Assembly (NCBI GenBank): GCA_964560875.1
Contig: CAZLMW010000019.1
Location: 1 to 64,000, forward strand
DNA from: CAZLMW01 sp964560875
GTDB lineage: Bacteria; Myxococcota_A; UBA9042
Reading direction: 5' to 3'
Length of the DNA stretch: 64,000 bases
The translations under genes were made by a program, and so were the position numbers. The notes under the pieces were generated by a model. The model did no database searches. It was not told the origin of the DNA and worked only from the letters and a program-made list of their open reading frames with translations. Below, one piece after another: positions 45,433 through 52,808 of this stretch (its first letter is position 1; each line of letters starts with the position of its first letter).

Positions 45433-47433
45433 ATGTACATCGAGTTTCGCGACGTCTCGGGCAAGATGGTGCAGTTGCCCCTGACGGAAGACGAGCCCAT
45501 CACGATCGGCCGTAATCCCGGCTCGTCGATCTACAGCAAGGAGAGCACGGTTTCGCGTAACCATGGCCGCATCGGCCACGACGGCAGCGGCTGGTACATC
45601 AAGGACCTCGGCTCCTCCAACGGCACGTTCATCAACAACGATCGGACGACGCGTGCCGAGGTGGGGGTCGGCGACGTCGTGCGCTGTGGCGAAGTGCTCG
45701 AAATTCACTTCAAGGACGGCTCTCCGACCTCGGCTCCGGCGTCCCGCGGAAAGCGTCAACGGCGCAACCAGCCCACGACGATGGGCCGTGACGTGCCCAA
45801 GGCCGCCGCCGCCAGCTCGAGCCGCAGTCGCGCCGATGAACGCGCCCGTCGTCGCGCCGAAAAAGAAGCTGAACGCGAGCGGAAACGTCGGGCGCGCGAT
45901 CAGCGCCGCAGCCAACAGAATCCGCAGGTCAGCGAAAAGGACGCCCGCGCGGCCCGCGAAAAGCCGCCTCGCGAGAAGCCGCCGCGTGAGAAGCCTCCGC
46001 GTGAGAAGCCTCCGCGTGAGAAACCGCCTCGCGAGAAGCCGCCGCGTGAGAAGCCTCGCGCCGAGATCCATCGCCCGCCGATTCGCAAAGGCATGGACAC
46101 CGGTCAGTCCCGGGTCGTCGTGGCGGTGGACGACGGTCCCGCCAAAGCCGGTGAGCTCGCGGAATTGCGGCGCAAAGTGGCCGCGCTCGAAGCGTCCGCA
46201 GCCGATGTCGCCTCGCGCGCCGAACAAGCCGAAAACCAGGCCCGTAGCGCCGAAACAAGGGCGTCGCGCTACAGCGTCGAGCTCGACGGCCTGCACGACA
46301 AGTACGTCAAACTCAAAGAGCAGAACAAGGTCCTGAGCCGCAGCCTCGAAGACGTCCGCGGCGAGCTGTCCGACCGTGAGGACGAGGCGCTCGAGGCGAC
46401 ACGCGAGGTCACCAAGCTCGAAGCACAGATCACCAAGGCCCGCGAAAAGGAAGCCGACGCGACCGAACAGCTGTCGGGCTACAAGATCCGTTTGACGCAG
46501 AAGGACCGGCAGATCGAGGAGCTGCAGCGGCAGCTGGATCTCAACGAGTACGAACTGCGTGAGACGCGCGACCAGATGGAGAACCTCGAGGAGCAGTTCA
46601 ACCGCGAAGGTGGCGACTCCAACCGGCTCGAACGCAAGATCAACCTGCTGCAAGAGGTCATCGAGGAGAAGGAAGCCGTTATCGAGCAGCTCCGCATCGA
46701 CCTGCGCGACAAGGACATCGAGATCCGCCAGGTGCGGATGGGTGTCGGCATCTCCGACCTCGAACACGAAAAGCGAACCCTGCTTGAGGACTACCACAAC
46801 TCCATGCGGCGCATCGACGAGATGCAGCAGGAGATCAGCAAGAAGCAGCGCGAAGCCGACGACCTGCGCGGCCAGATCGAAACCGAGCGTCGCGCCGCCG
46901 AAGAGCGGAAGTCCGCCGGACCCGCCGACATCACCGAACACCCCGACTACAAGGCCAAGGAACGCGAGGTCGCTCGACTCGAAGAGAAGATCGAGGACCT
47001 GCAGCGCGAGGTCGCTCGGCTCGAGGTCAAGCTGGAATCGGCCGGCGACAGCAGCGACGAAGTGGCGCGGCTCGAGGGCGAGAACAAGGCGCTCGAGATG
47101 AAAACCGACTCGCTGCAGTCCAAGCTCGAGGCCGCCACCGAGCGCATCGAAGAGCTGCAGGATCTCGAACCGGAAGAGGAAGTCGCCGCGCCCGCCTTCA
47201 CCGAAGAGCAGATGGAAGATGTGCAGTCGCTCATCGACGCCGCCGCCGCTTCCAAGGCCAATGCCCGGCTCGTTCGCAAGTACGCCCAGAACATCGAGAA
47301 AGCGGCCGAAGGCGAGCTCGCCGAAGACGCCGAGCTGCTCTACGACACCGCGATCGTGCTTGTGCAGGACCTCGGTGAGCAGGAACGCACCGTCCGCGAG
47401 CTCTTCGGCAGCCTCAAGGGCGACGACGAGTAG
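45433..47433 (+). CDS. FHA-domain protein with long coiled coil
   Basis: Protein of 666 aa. The FHA phosphothreonine-binding domain (1-95) has the conserved TIGRNPGSS, VSRNHGRI and GSSNGTFIN motifs. A basic, Arg/Lys-rich segment (about 130-210) contains seven REKPP units. From about 238 to 590 it is almost continuous coiled coil (heptads such as EVARLEEKIEDLQREVARLE). It likely binds phosphorylated partners, for example products of the many kinases in this genome, while forming a long rod. It lies 57 bp before the Ycf46-type ATPase on the same strand, suggesting a shared transcript. The ATG at 45433 is preferred to the TTG at 45430. Confidence 0.9.
   Translation: MYIEFRDVSGKMVQLPLTEDEPITIGRNPGSSIYSKESTVSRNHGRIGHDGSGWYIKDLGSSNGTFINNDRTTRAEVGVGDVVRCGEVLEIHFKDGSPTSAPASRGKRQRRNQPTTMGRDVPKAAAASSSRSRADERARRRAEKEAERERKRRARDQRRSQQNPQVSEKDARAAREKPPREKPPREKPPREKPPREKPPREKPPREKPRAEIHRPPIRKGMDTGQSRVVVAVDDGPAKAGELAELRRKVAALEASAADVASRAEQAENQARSAETRASRYSVELDGLHDKYVKLKEQNKVLSRSLEDVRGELSDREDEALEATREVTKLEAQITKAREKEADATEQLSGYKIRLTQKDRQIEELQRQLDLNEYELRETRDQMENLEEQFNREGGDSNRLERKINLLQEVIEEKEAVIEQLRIDLRDKDIEIRQVRMGVGISDLEHEKRTLLEDYHNSMRRIDEMQQEISKKQREADDLRGQIETERRAAEERKSAGPADITEHPDYKAKEREVARLEEKIEDLQREVARLEVKLESAGDSSDEVARLEGENKALEMKTDSLQSKLEAATERIEELQDLEPEEEVAAPAFTEEQMEDVQSLIDAAAASKANARLVRKYAQNIEKAAEGELAEDAELLYDTAIVLVQDLGEQERTVRELFGSLKGDDE
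45955..46059 (+). repeat. seven 15-bp tandem repeats encoding REKPP
   Basis: Seven 15-bp units encode REKPP six times and REKPR once, inside the FHA protein linker. In-frame unit length allows copy-number change without disrupting the protein. Confidence 0.9.
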
Positions 47434-47490
47434 CGTTGTCCCCCCAATTCGATACCAGCAACTCCGAAACCGCAACATCCGGTAAGCACC

Positions 47491-49161
47491 ATGAGCAACC
47501 CCGTCGCCGCAAACGCCGCCACCGACCCGAACCGCCCGATTCCCAAGGCGGTCGACGAGCTGCACTACCTCATCCGCGCGCAGTACAAGCTGGTCTACGT
47601 CGTGTCGCCCGAGGAGTCGCGCGTCGAAAAGTGGATCCAGGAGCTGTGCACGATCGAAAACGAGCACCTGCGGCAGCGGTGGGACATCACCAGCTGGAAA
47701 TCGCGGCAGTTCATCACCTGGTCGTGCTCAATGGGCTTTCGCAGCGCGTCGCTGGACGTGCCGGGCGATATTCGCGAGCCGATCCGCTGCCTCGACTGGA
47801 TCGCCAACGGCCTGACCAAAGACGCCGTCGTGGTGCTGCGCGACTTCCACCCCTTCCTCAACGACCCGATGGTGGCCCGCCGCGTGCGCGACCTCGTCAC
47901 GCTGTTCGAAGGCGAAAACACCAAGCGAACGGTCATCTTCCTGTCGTCGGTCGTGAAGATCCCGCTCGAGCTCGAAAAGGACATGCAGGTCATCGATTTC
48001 GACCTGCCCGACCGCGACACGATGGTCGCGATCGTGCGTGAAAAGGCGTTCCTCGGCGCTCGCTCGCGACGTTTTGGCGCCAACTTCAAGGCGATCTTGG
48101 AGAGCCAGGATCGTCAGCGGGAGATCGCCGAAGCCGCGCTGGGGTTGACCGAATCCGAAGCGCGCCACGTCTTCGACAAGACCATGGTCCGCGACAAGCA
48201 GTTCAACATCCCGACCATCCTACAGGAGAAAAAGCACATCATCCGCAAGAGCGGGATCCTGGAGTTTTACGAGACAAAGGTCGGCATGGACTCGGTGGGC
48301 GGCCTGACCGAGCTCAAGGACTGGCTCGACAAGCGCAAGCAGTCGTTCACCAAGGACGCCAAGGACTTCGGTCTGCCCGAGCCCAAGGGCATGCTGCTCA
48401 TCGGTATCCCCGGTTGCGGTAAGTCGCTGTCGGCCAAGGCGATCTCGGCGGCGTGGCAGATGCCGTTGCTGCGGCTCGATGTCGGCAAGGTGTTCGGTTC
48501 GCTGGTCGGTTCATCCGAAGAGAACATGCGCAAGGCCATCAAGACGTCCGAGGCCGTCGCGCCCGCCATCATGTGGTTGGACGAGCTCGAGAAGGGCTTT
48601 TCGGGCACCAAGAGCTCTGGCAGTAGCGACGGCGGCACCACGGCGCGTGTCTTCGCGACCTTCCTGACCTGGCTGCAAGAGAAGACCTCGCCCGTGTTCG
48701 TCATCGCGACCGCCAACGACGTGTCGATGCTGCCCCCCGAGCTGCTTCGTAAGGGCCGTTTTGACGAGATCTTCTTCGTCGACCTGCCCAACTCCGCCGA
48801 GCGCGGTGAGATCTTCAAGATCCACCTGCTGCGCCGCGGCCGTGAGCCCGAGCGGTTCACGATGAACAAGCTGATCCAGGCGTCGGCCGGCTACTCGGGC
48901 AGCGAGATCGAAGAGGTCATCACCGCGGGCCTCTACAACGCGTTTGGCGACGGCAAGACCGGCGCGGACGTCAACAACGAAGGCGATATCGACACCCAGC
49001 TGCTCGTCGAAGCGATGGACGAGATCATCCCGCTGAGCCAGACGATGCGCGAAAAGATCGCCGCGATGCGCGAATGGGCCCGATCCCGCGCGCGCCTTGC
49101 CAGCGAGCCGGACGCCGAGCTCGAGGTTGACGAAGACGACTCGCCGCGCCTCGAACTCTAG
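47491..49161 (+). CDS. Ycf46-like AAA+ ATPase
   Basis: Protein of 556 aa. The N-terminal half (about 22-200) has the Ycf46-type pattern LIRAQYKLVYVVSPEESRVE and a degenerate nucleotide-binding region. The AAA domain has Walker A GIPGCGKS (305-312), Walker B IMWLDELEKG (about 359-368) and the second region of homology IATANDVSMLPPELLRKGRFD. Ycf46 is best known from cyanobacteria and algal plastids, where the cyanobacterial protein has been linked to CO2 use; bacterial roles are obscure. Here it is followed by a Ycf35-type (DUF1257) protein and a DUF2997 protein, partners also seen near each other in cyanobacteria. Confidence 0.87.
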   Translation: MSNPVAANAATDPNRPIPKAVDELHYLIRAQYKLVYVVSPEESRVEKWIQELCTIENEHLRQRWDITSWKSRQFITWSCSMGFRSASLDVPGDIREPIRCLDWIANGLTKDAVVVLRDFHPFLNDPMVARRVRDLVTLFEGENTKRTVIFLSSVVKIPLELEKDMQVIDFDLPDRDTMVAIVREKAFLGARSRRFGANFKAILESQDRQREIAEAALGLTESEARHVFDKTMVRDKQFNIPTILQEKKHIIRKSGILEFYETKVGMDSVGGLTELKDWLDKRKQSFTKDAKDFGLPEPKGMLLIGIPGCGKSLSAKAISAAWQMPLLRLDVGKVFGSLVGSSEENMRKAIKTSEAVAPAIMWLDELEKGFSGTKSSGSSDGGTTARVFATFLTWLQEKTSPVFVIATANDVSMLPPELLRKGRFDEIFFVDLPNSAERGEIFKIHLLRRGREPERFTMNKLIQASAGYSGSEIEEVITAGLYNAFGDGKTGADVNNEGDIDTQLLVEAMDEIIPLSQTMREKIAAMREWARSRARLASEPDAELEVDEDDSPRLEL

Positions 49162-49280
49162 CCGACGCGACGGTCTCTTCCGCGCGCAATCGCGCTCGCG
49201 GGGTGGATAAAGACCGTCGAGACGCCGCGTTGCTGCCATTGTGCTGACGCGCGCCCCCTTCAACCTGTAGCCTGAGCGCC

Positions 49281-49691
49281 ATGAGTCACTTCACCAAGGT
49301 CGAAACCAAGATCAAGAACGTCAACCGGCTGGTGCTGGTGTTGGAGGAGCTCGGCTTCAACTTCACCCGGGCCGAGGCCCACCAGAAGGTGCACGTCAAG
49401 GGCTACTTGGGCGAGACGATGGAAGCCGATATCTGTATCCACGCTTCGAAGAAGTACGAGATCGGCATCAACATCGACGCGGAGACCGGCGTCGCGAGCT
49501 TCACGGCGGACGACGAGTTTCTCGAGATGAACGCGGGCTACAGCTTGGGCGAATTCAAGCGCAAGGTCGTGCAGCGCTACGCCTACCACACGGTCAAGGA
49601 CGAAGTGCAAAAGCGCGGCTACACGCTTGAAGAAGAGACCGTCGATGAGCAGCAGCATATCCACGTCACGGTCTCATCCTGGGGCGACTGA
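49281..49691 (+). CDS. DUF1257 / Ycf35-like protein
   Basis: Small protein of 136 aa with the start MSHFTKVETKIKN and ending YTLEEETVDEQQHIHVTVSSW, both diagnostic for DUF1257 (plastid Ycf35). The middle has KYEIGINIDAETG and RYAYHTVKDEVQKRG, giving a repeated alpha/beta layout. The function is not established in any organism. It lies 119 bp after the Ycf46-type ATPase and 39 bp before a DUF2997 gene, a recurring trio that suggests a complex working with the ATPase. Confidence 0.92.
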   Translation: MSHFTKVETKIKNVNRLVLVLEELGFNFTRAEAHQKVHVKGYLGETMEADICIHASKKYEIGINIDAETGVASFTADDEFLEMNAGYSLGEFKRKVVQRYAYHTVKDEVQKRGYTLEEETVDEQQHIHVTVSSWGD

Positions 49692-49730
49692 GCAGTCCCC
49701 CACCCCTGGCCGCGAATCGCGGAGGAAAAC

Positions 49731-49931
49731 ATGGCATCCCGCAAACAGATCCAGTTCACGATCGACGATGAAGGCAACGTCAGCATCCAGGTGTCTGGCG
49801 CGCCCGGCGGCGAGTGCGAGAAGCTGACCCGCGAGATCGAAGAGGCGCTCGGCGTGGTCAGCAGCCGCGAGCGAACGTCCGAGTTCTACATTCAGAACGA
49901 ATCGACCGAGAAGATCACGCTCGGGGACTGA
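49731..49931 (+). CDS. DUF2997 protein
   Basis: A 66-residue protein with GGAGG six bases before the ATG. It matches the DUF2997 pattern: QIQFTIDDEGNVSIQVSGAPGGECEKLTREIEEALGVV followed by a charged tail. Its hydrophobic strand plus helix resembles a mini version of the DUF1257 fold and it usually accompanies DUF1257 genes. Function unknown. Confidence 0.88.
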   Translation: MASRKQIQFTIDDEGNVSIQVSGAPGGECEKLTREIEEALGVVSSRERTSEFYIQNESTEKITLGD

Positions 49932-49935
49932 ATCG

Positions 49936-50646
49936 TTGTCCGATCACGACCAGGAAAGAAAAGAGCCGGACGAGCCCACCGGTCGACAGCTCAAGAACGG
50001 CACCGAGGCGTGGACCTTGCTGGCGTCGCTCAACCGCAAAGAGCACTTCGCTGTCGTCGAGGCGCACGACCCCGAAACCGACAAGCTCAGCGAGTCCGTG
50101 CAGGCACGAACAGGTTTCGACGCGACGTATTCGGCGACGTTTCGCATCAAGTCCGACCACGAGATCCCGTCCAAGGTCATCGACGCGGTGCAAACCGAGC
50201 ACATGCCGCAGTTTACGCTGCGCAACATCGGTCGGGCCGAGCGCCACGTCGACCTCGACGACCCGATGCCCTTTCGCCGCAAGCAGGGCATCAGCCATCA
50301 CGACGACGGCCTCTTCGAAGAGGTCCGCAATGCGCGCCTGCCCAAACCCGAATTCGCCCAGATCTGGTCGGTGGCCTTCACCCATCGCCTGCGTCGCCAG
50401 TTCCGCCGCTTGCTGATCGAAGACCCGTGGGAGCTGCGCTACGGCAGCGACGTGACCGCCAATTACGGGGTGCGCCAGACCCACGTGTTCGTCGAAGGAA
50501 CCCATCCCGACGACCTCCCGCAAGCCGATTGGGGACCCGAAACGCTGCCGCCGCCGCGCCGCTGGAAAGGCCGCTCTATCGACAGCGACGACAACGTGCA
50601 GACCTTCCACGACATCGCCCAGGCGATCGTCGACGGCAACGATTGA
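49936..50646 (+). CDS. hypothetical protein, last gene of the Ycf46 module
   Basis: Protein of 236 aa starting with TTG only 4 bp after the DUF2997 stop, so probably co-translated. It is soluble and has no signal peptide or membrane segment. Notable blocks are RKEHFAVVEAHDPETDKLSESV (about 34-55), DLDDPMPFRRKQGISHHDDGLFEE (about 104-127) and FTHRLRRQFRRLLIEDPWELRYGSD (about 147-171). His/Asp/Glu-rich sections could bind metal, which is speculative. I recognise no family. Confidence 0.75.
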   Translation: MSDHDQERKEPDEPTGRQLKNGTEAWTLLASLNRKEHFAVVEAHDPETDKLSESVQARTGFDATYSATFRIKSDHEIPSKVIDAVQTEHMPQFTLRNIGRAERHVDLDDPMPFRRKQGISHHDDGLFEEVRNARLPKPEFAQIWSVAFTHRLRRQFRRLLIEDPWELRYGSDVTANYGVRQTHVFVEGTHPDDLPQADWGPETLPPPRRWKGRSIDSDDNVQTFHDIAQAIVDGND

Positions 50647-50667
50647 TTCGGCATTGGAACTGCGGTG

Positions 50668-51231
50668 TTAGAAGTGCAGGGTTAGCGCGAGCCCATCGGC
50701 CCGTGACCCGCTGGCCAGTCCGCTGTTGGCCAGTCCGCTGTTGGCCAGTCCGCTGTTGGCCAGTCCGCTGTTGGCCAGTCCGCTCAGCGTCAACGTGGTG
50801 CCGTCGTCACCGTCGTAGAGCGCGGCATGCCCGTGGTAGCGCTGCCACCGTCTGAGGCGAGCGCGGGCGACGCCTCTTTGCCAATGGCCGTAGATGGCGA
50901 CGCCAAGGCCGACGAGCGCGGCCACGGTCGAAACGTATTGGCCGGTCTCGTGGCTCTCCTCGCGCGTGCATTCGATCGTGTCGGAGGCGTTCACAGCGCA
51001 GGTCTTCGAGTTTTCGTGCGCCGCTGAAAACGCCACAGCGCCGATGGTTCCGCCGACGAAAAGCGACCACCCCACGATGACGACGGTCCGGTCGGGCACG
51101 GTCGGCACGGGGGTTGCGGGTGGCGGCAGCGGCTCGCGGCGTTGCGCGGTGGCTGGCTCAACGGCGACAAGCGTCGTAGCGAACAGGACGGCAAGAGCGA
51201 GGACGGGTTGGACGAGCGGGGGGGACAGCAT
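50668..51231 (-). CDS. small membrane protein with GLANS pentapeptide repeats
   Basis: Protein of 187 aa. A signal peptide or membrane anchor opens it (MLSPPLVQPVLALAVLFATT), followed by a Pro-rich segment, a membrane helix (VVIVGWSLFVGGTIGAVAF), a short Cys-containing loop, and another hydrophobic helix (STVAALVGLGVAIYGHW). The C terminus carries four GLANS units and one GLASG. No function is recognised. A longer upstream frame lacks a plausible start. The gene is convergent with the Ycf46 module and divergent from the CDP-alcohol phosphotransferase. Confidence 0.65.
   Translation of the reverse strand: MLSPPLVQPVLALAVLFATTLVAVEPATAQRREPLPPPATPVPTVPDRTVVIVGWSLFVGGTIGAVAFSAAHENSKTCAVNASDTIECTREESHETGQYVSTVAALVGLGVAIYGHWQRGVARARLRRWQRYHGHAALYDGDDGTTLTLSGLANSGLANSGLANSGLANSGLASGSRADGLALTLHF
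50711..50785 (-). repeat. five 15-bp tandem repeats encoding GLANS
   Basis: Five units of the plus-strand sequence YTGGCCAGTCCGCTS, perfectly repeated in the centre, encode the GLANS pentapeptides of the small membrane protein. Confidence 0.9.
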
Positions 51232-51384
51232 GGCAGCGAGCCTATCAAAAGCGTTCGCCTCGCGGTCACTGGCGATCCCGAGGTGGGTTATCTGCCCCGA
51301 CCGCTCGGGCGCTGTTGCGACAAACAGTTGCTTGTCCTGCCGCGGTCCGCGATGCTCCGCGCGTAGTTGGGCAGGGAGCCCCCC

Positions 51385-52476
51385 ATGGGACAAGAAAACC
51401 ACCCGCCTCAGGGCGATCCGCCGGCCCCCGCCGCCAGCCAAAGCACCGCCGACGAGCCCAAGAAGGACGTCGTCTATTCGGTCGTCGACAAGTCGCTGCT
51501 GCTGCCCTTCTTCAAGCCGTACCTGTTCAAGCCGCTCGCCGCGAAGATCCCCGACAGTGTCGCCGCCAACACCATCACGCTAACCGGCGGCTTGTGTTCG
51601 CTGGGCGCGCTGATCGCCATGTGGCAGGCGAGCGACGACAACCGCATCTTCTACTTCATCTCCGGCGCGCTCATGTTCATCTACATGACCCTGGACAACC
51701 TCGACGGCGCCCACGCACGACGCACCGGACAGTCGTCACCGATGGGCGAGTTCATCGACCACTGGCTGGACACGGCAAGCAGCGGGCTCATCGTCGCGGC
51801 CGTCGCTTGGGCTCTTGCGCTACCGACCTGGCTCATCCTGACGGTCATCGGCGTCAACGGCATCGCGTTTTTCGGCACGTTTTGGGAGCAGCACACCACC
51901 GGCAACCTGCAGATGGAGCCGATGGGCAATATCGAAGCGCTGACCCTTTCAGCCATGTTGCTCACGGCCTTTGCCATCACCGGTCCGTGGCTCGGCCAGC
52001 ACGAGTGGTTTGGAATCGCGTCCATTGCGACGGTCCTGCCAGTCACGCAGATCGTCACGCTCGCATTCACCGCCGGCGGCGCCATCAAGCGCACCAAGCG
52101 TCCGATGGCGCCGTGGATTCACCCGACAATCGGACCGATCGCCATCGTCCTCTGGCACGTCTACGGCCAGCTCGATTTTGTCGCCGCCACGACGATGATC
52201 GTCTTGTGCAACCCGGTGTTTGCCGGCGGTCGCATCGTCGCCCGTGTCCTGTCCGAACCCGCCCCGTCGCACGGCATCGGGCCCATCGCGCTGCTTTCGG
52301 CGGCGGCCGTCGCCTCCATCGCGTTCGACCTGCCCGTCGGCGTTCAAGCTGGCCTTTCGTGGGCCATCGCCCTGTACCTGTTCTGGCGCGCCTTCTCCGA
52401 CTTCGTGCGAACCACCAAACATCGCTCCGGCGACCTGCGGTCCGACGAATTCCTCGGCTGGTTTTTTGTGCGTTGA
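51385..52476 (+). CDS. CDP-alcohol phosphatidyltransferase
   Basis: Integral membrane enzyme of 363 aa. The diagnostic motif DGx2ARx8Gx3Dx3D is complete: DGAHAR (from Asp107), then G, EFID and HWLD, so the metal and CDP site is intact. The N-terminal cytosolic segment is Pro-rich, and about 8-9 membrane helices follow; the long form with an N-terminal extension resembles the choline/ethanolamine-phosphotransferase branch rather than PgsA. It would transfer a phospho-alcohol from CDP to a lipid acceptor; the alcohol is unknown. ATG 51385 is chosen for its AGGGAG six bases upstream. Confidence 0.87.
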   Translation: MGQENHPPQGDPPAPAASQSTADEPKKDVVYSVVDKSLLLPFFKPYLFKPLAAKIPDSVAANTITLTGGLCSLGALIAMWQASDDNRIFYFISGALMFIYMTLDNLDGAHARRTGQSSPMGEFIDHWLDTASSGLIVAAVAWALALPTWLILTVIGVNGIAFFGTFWEQHTTGNLQMEPMGNIEALTLSAMLLTAFAITGPWLGQHEWFGIASIATVLPVTQIVTLAFTAGGAIKRTKRPMAPWIHPTIGPIAIVLWHVYGQLDFVAATTMIVLCNPVFAGGRIVARVLSEPAPSHGIGPIALLSAAAVASIAFDLPVGVQAGLSWAIALYLFWRAFSDFVRTTKHRSGDLRSDEFLGWFFVR

Positions 52477-52808
52477 AAACAAGTACGGTCCCCTCCAACG
52501 CCTGTGGCGCATCGCGACCCATGGCAGGGCCGCCCGATAGTCGCGTCCTGCCTTGCTCAGCTCGCCAGGGATAGGTCTTACGTCGGCGCCCGCCCATTTG
52601 TGGCCGCCGGGGAAATTCCTTGCCGTGTGTGGCTGTAACGTTGGAATAAAGACGGCGCGCATTGTTGCGGTTACGTCTCCATTCTCCTTGACGAATGCTG
52701 CGGCTATCGGCAAAATCCTGACGGGCAAAATCCGACATCTGTATTCGACACCGCCAAAACTGTCCTTGGCTGTCAGCTCCATCTCGCGACTCGTCATTGG
52801 AGTTCGCC
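52477..52808 (+). other. 332-bp intergenic region with promoter candidate
   Basis: A gene-free stretch before a long run of surface-protein genes. No repeat or RNA gene is seen. Around 52620-52760 it is less GC-rich than its surroundings, and it holds a possible promoter at 52688-52716 (listed separately) and a TGGAG ribosome binding site at 52798-52802. Confidence 0.55.
52688..52716 (+). promoter_or_regulatory. candidate sigma70-type promoter
   Basis: TTGACG (52688-52693), 17-base spacer, CAAAAT (52711-52716); five of six and four of six consensus matches. It lies about 90 bp upstream of the ATG at 52809. Sequence similarity only. Confidence 0.35.
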
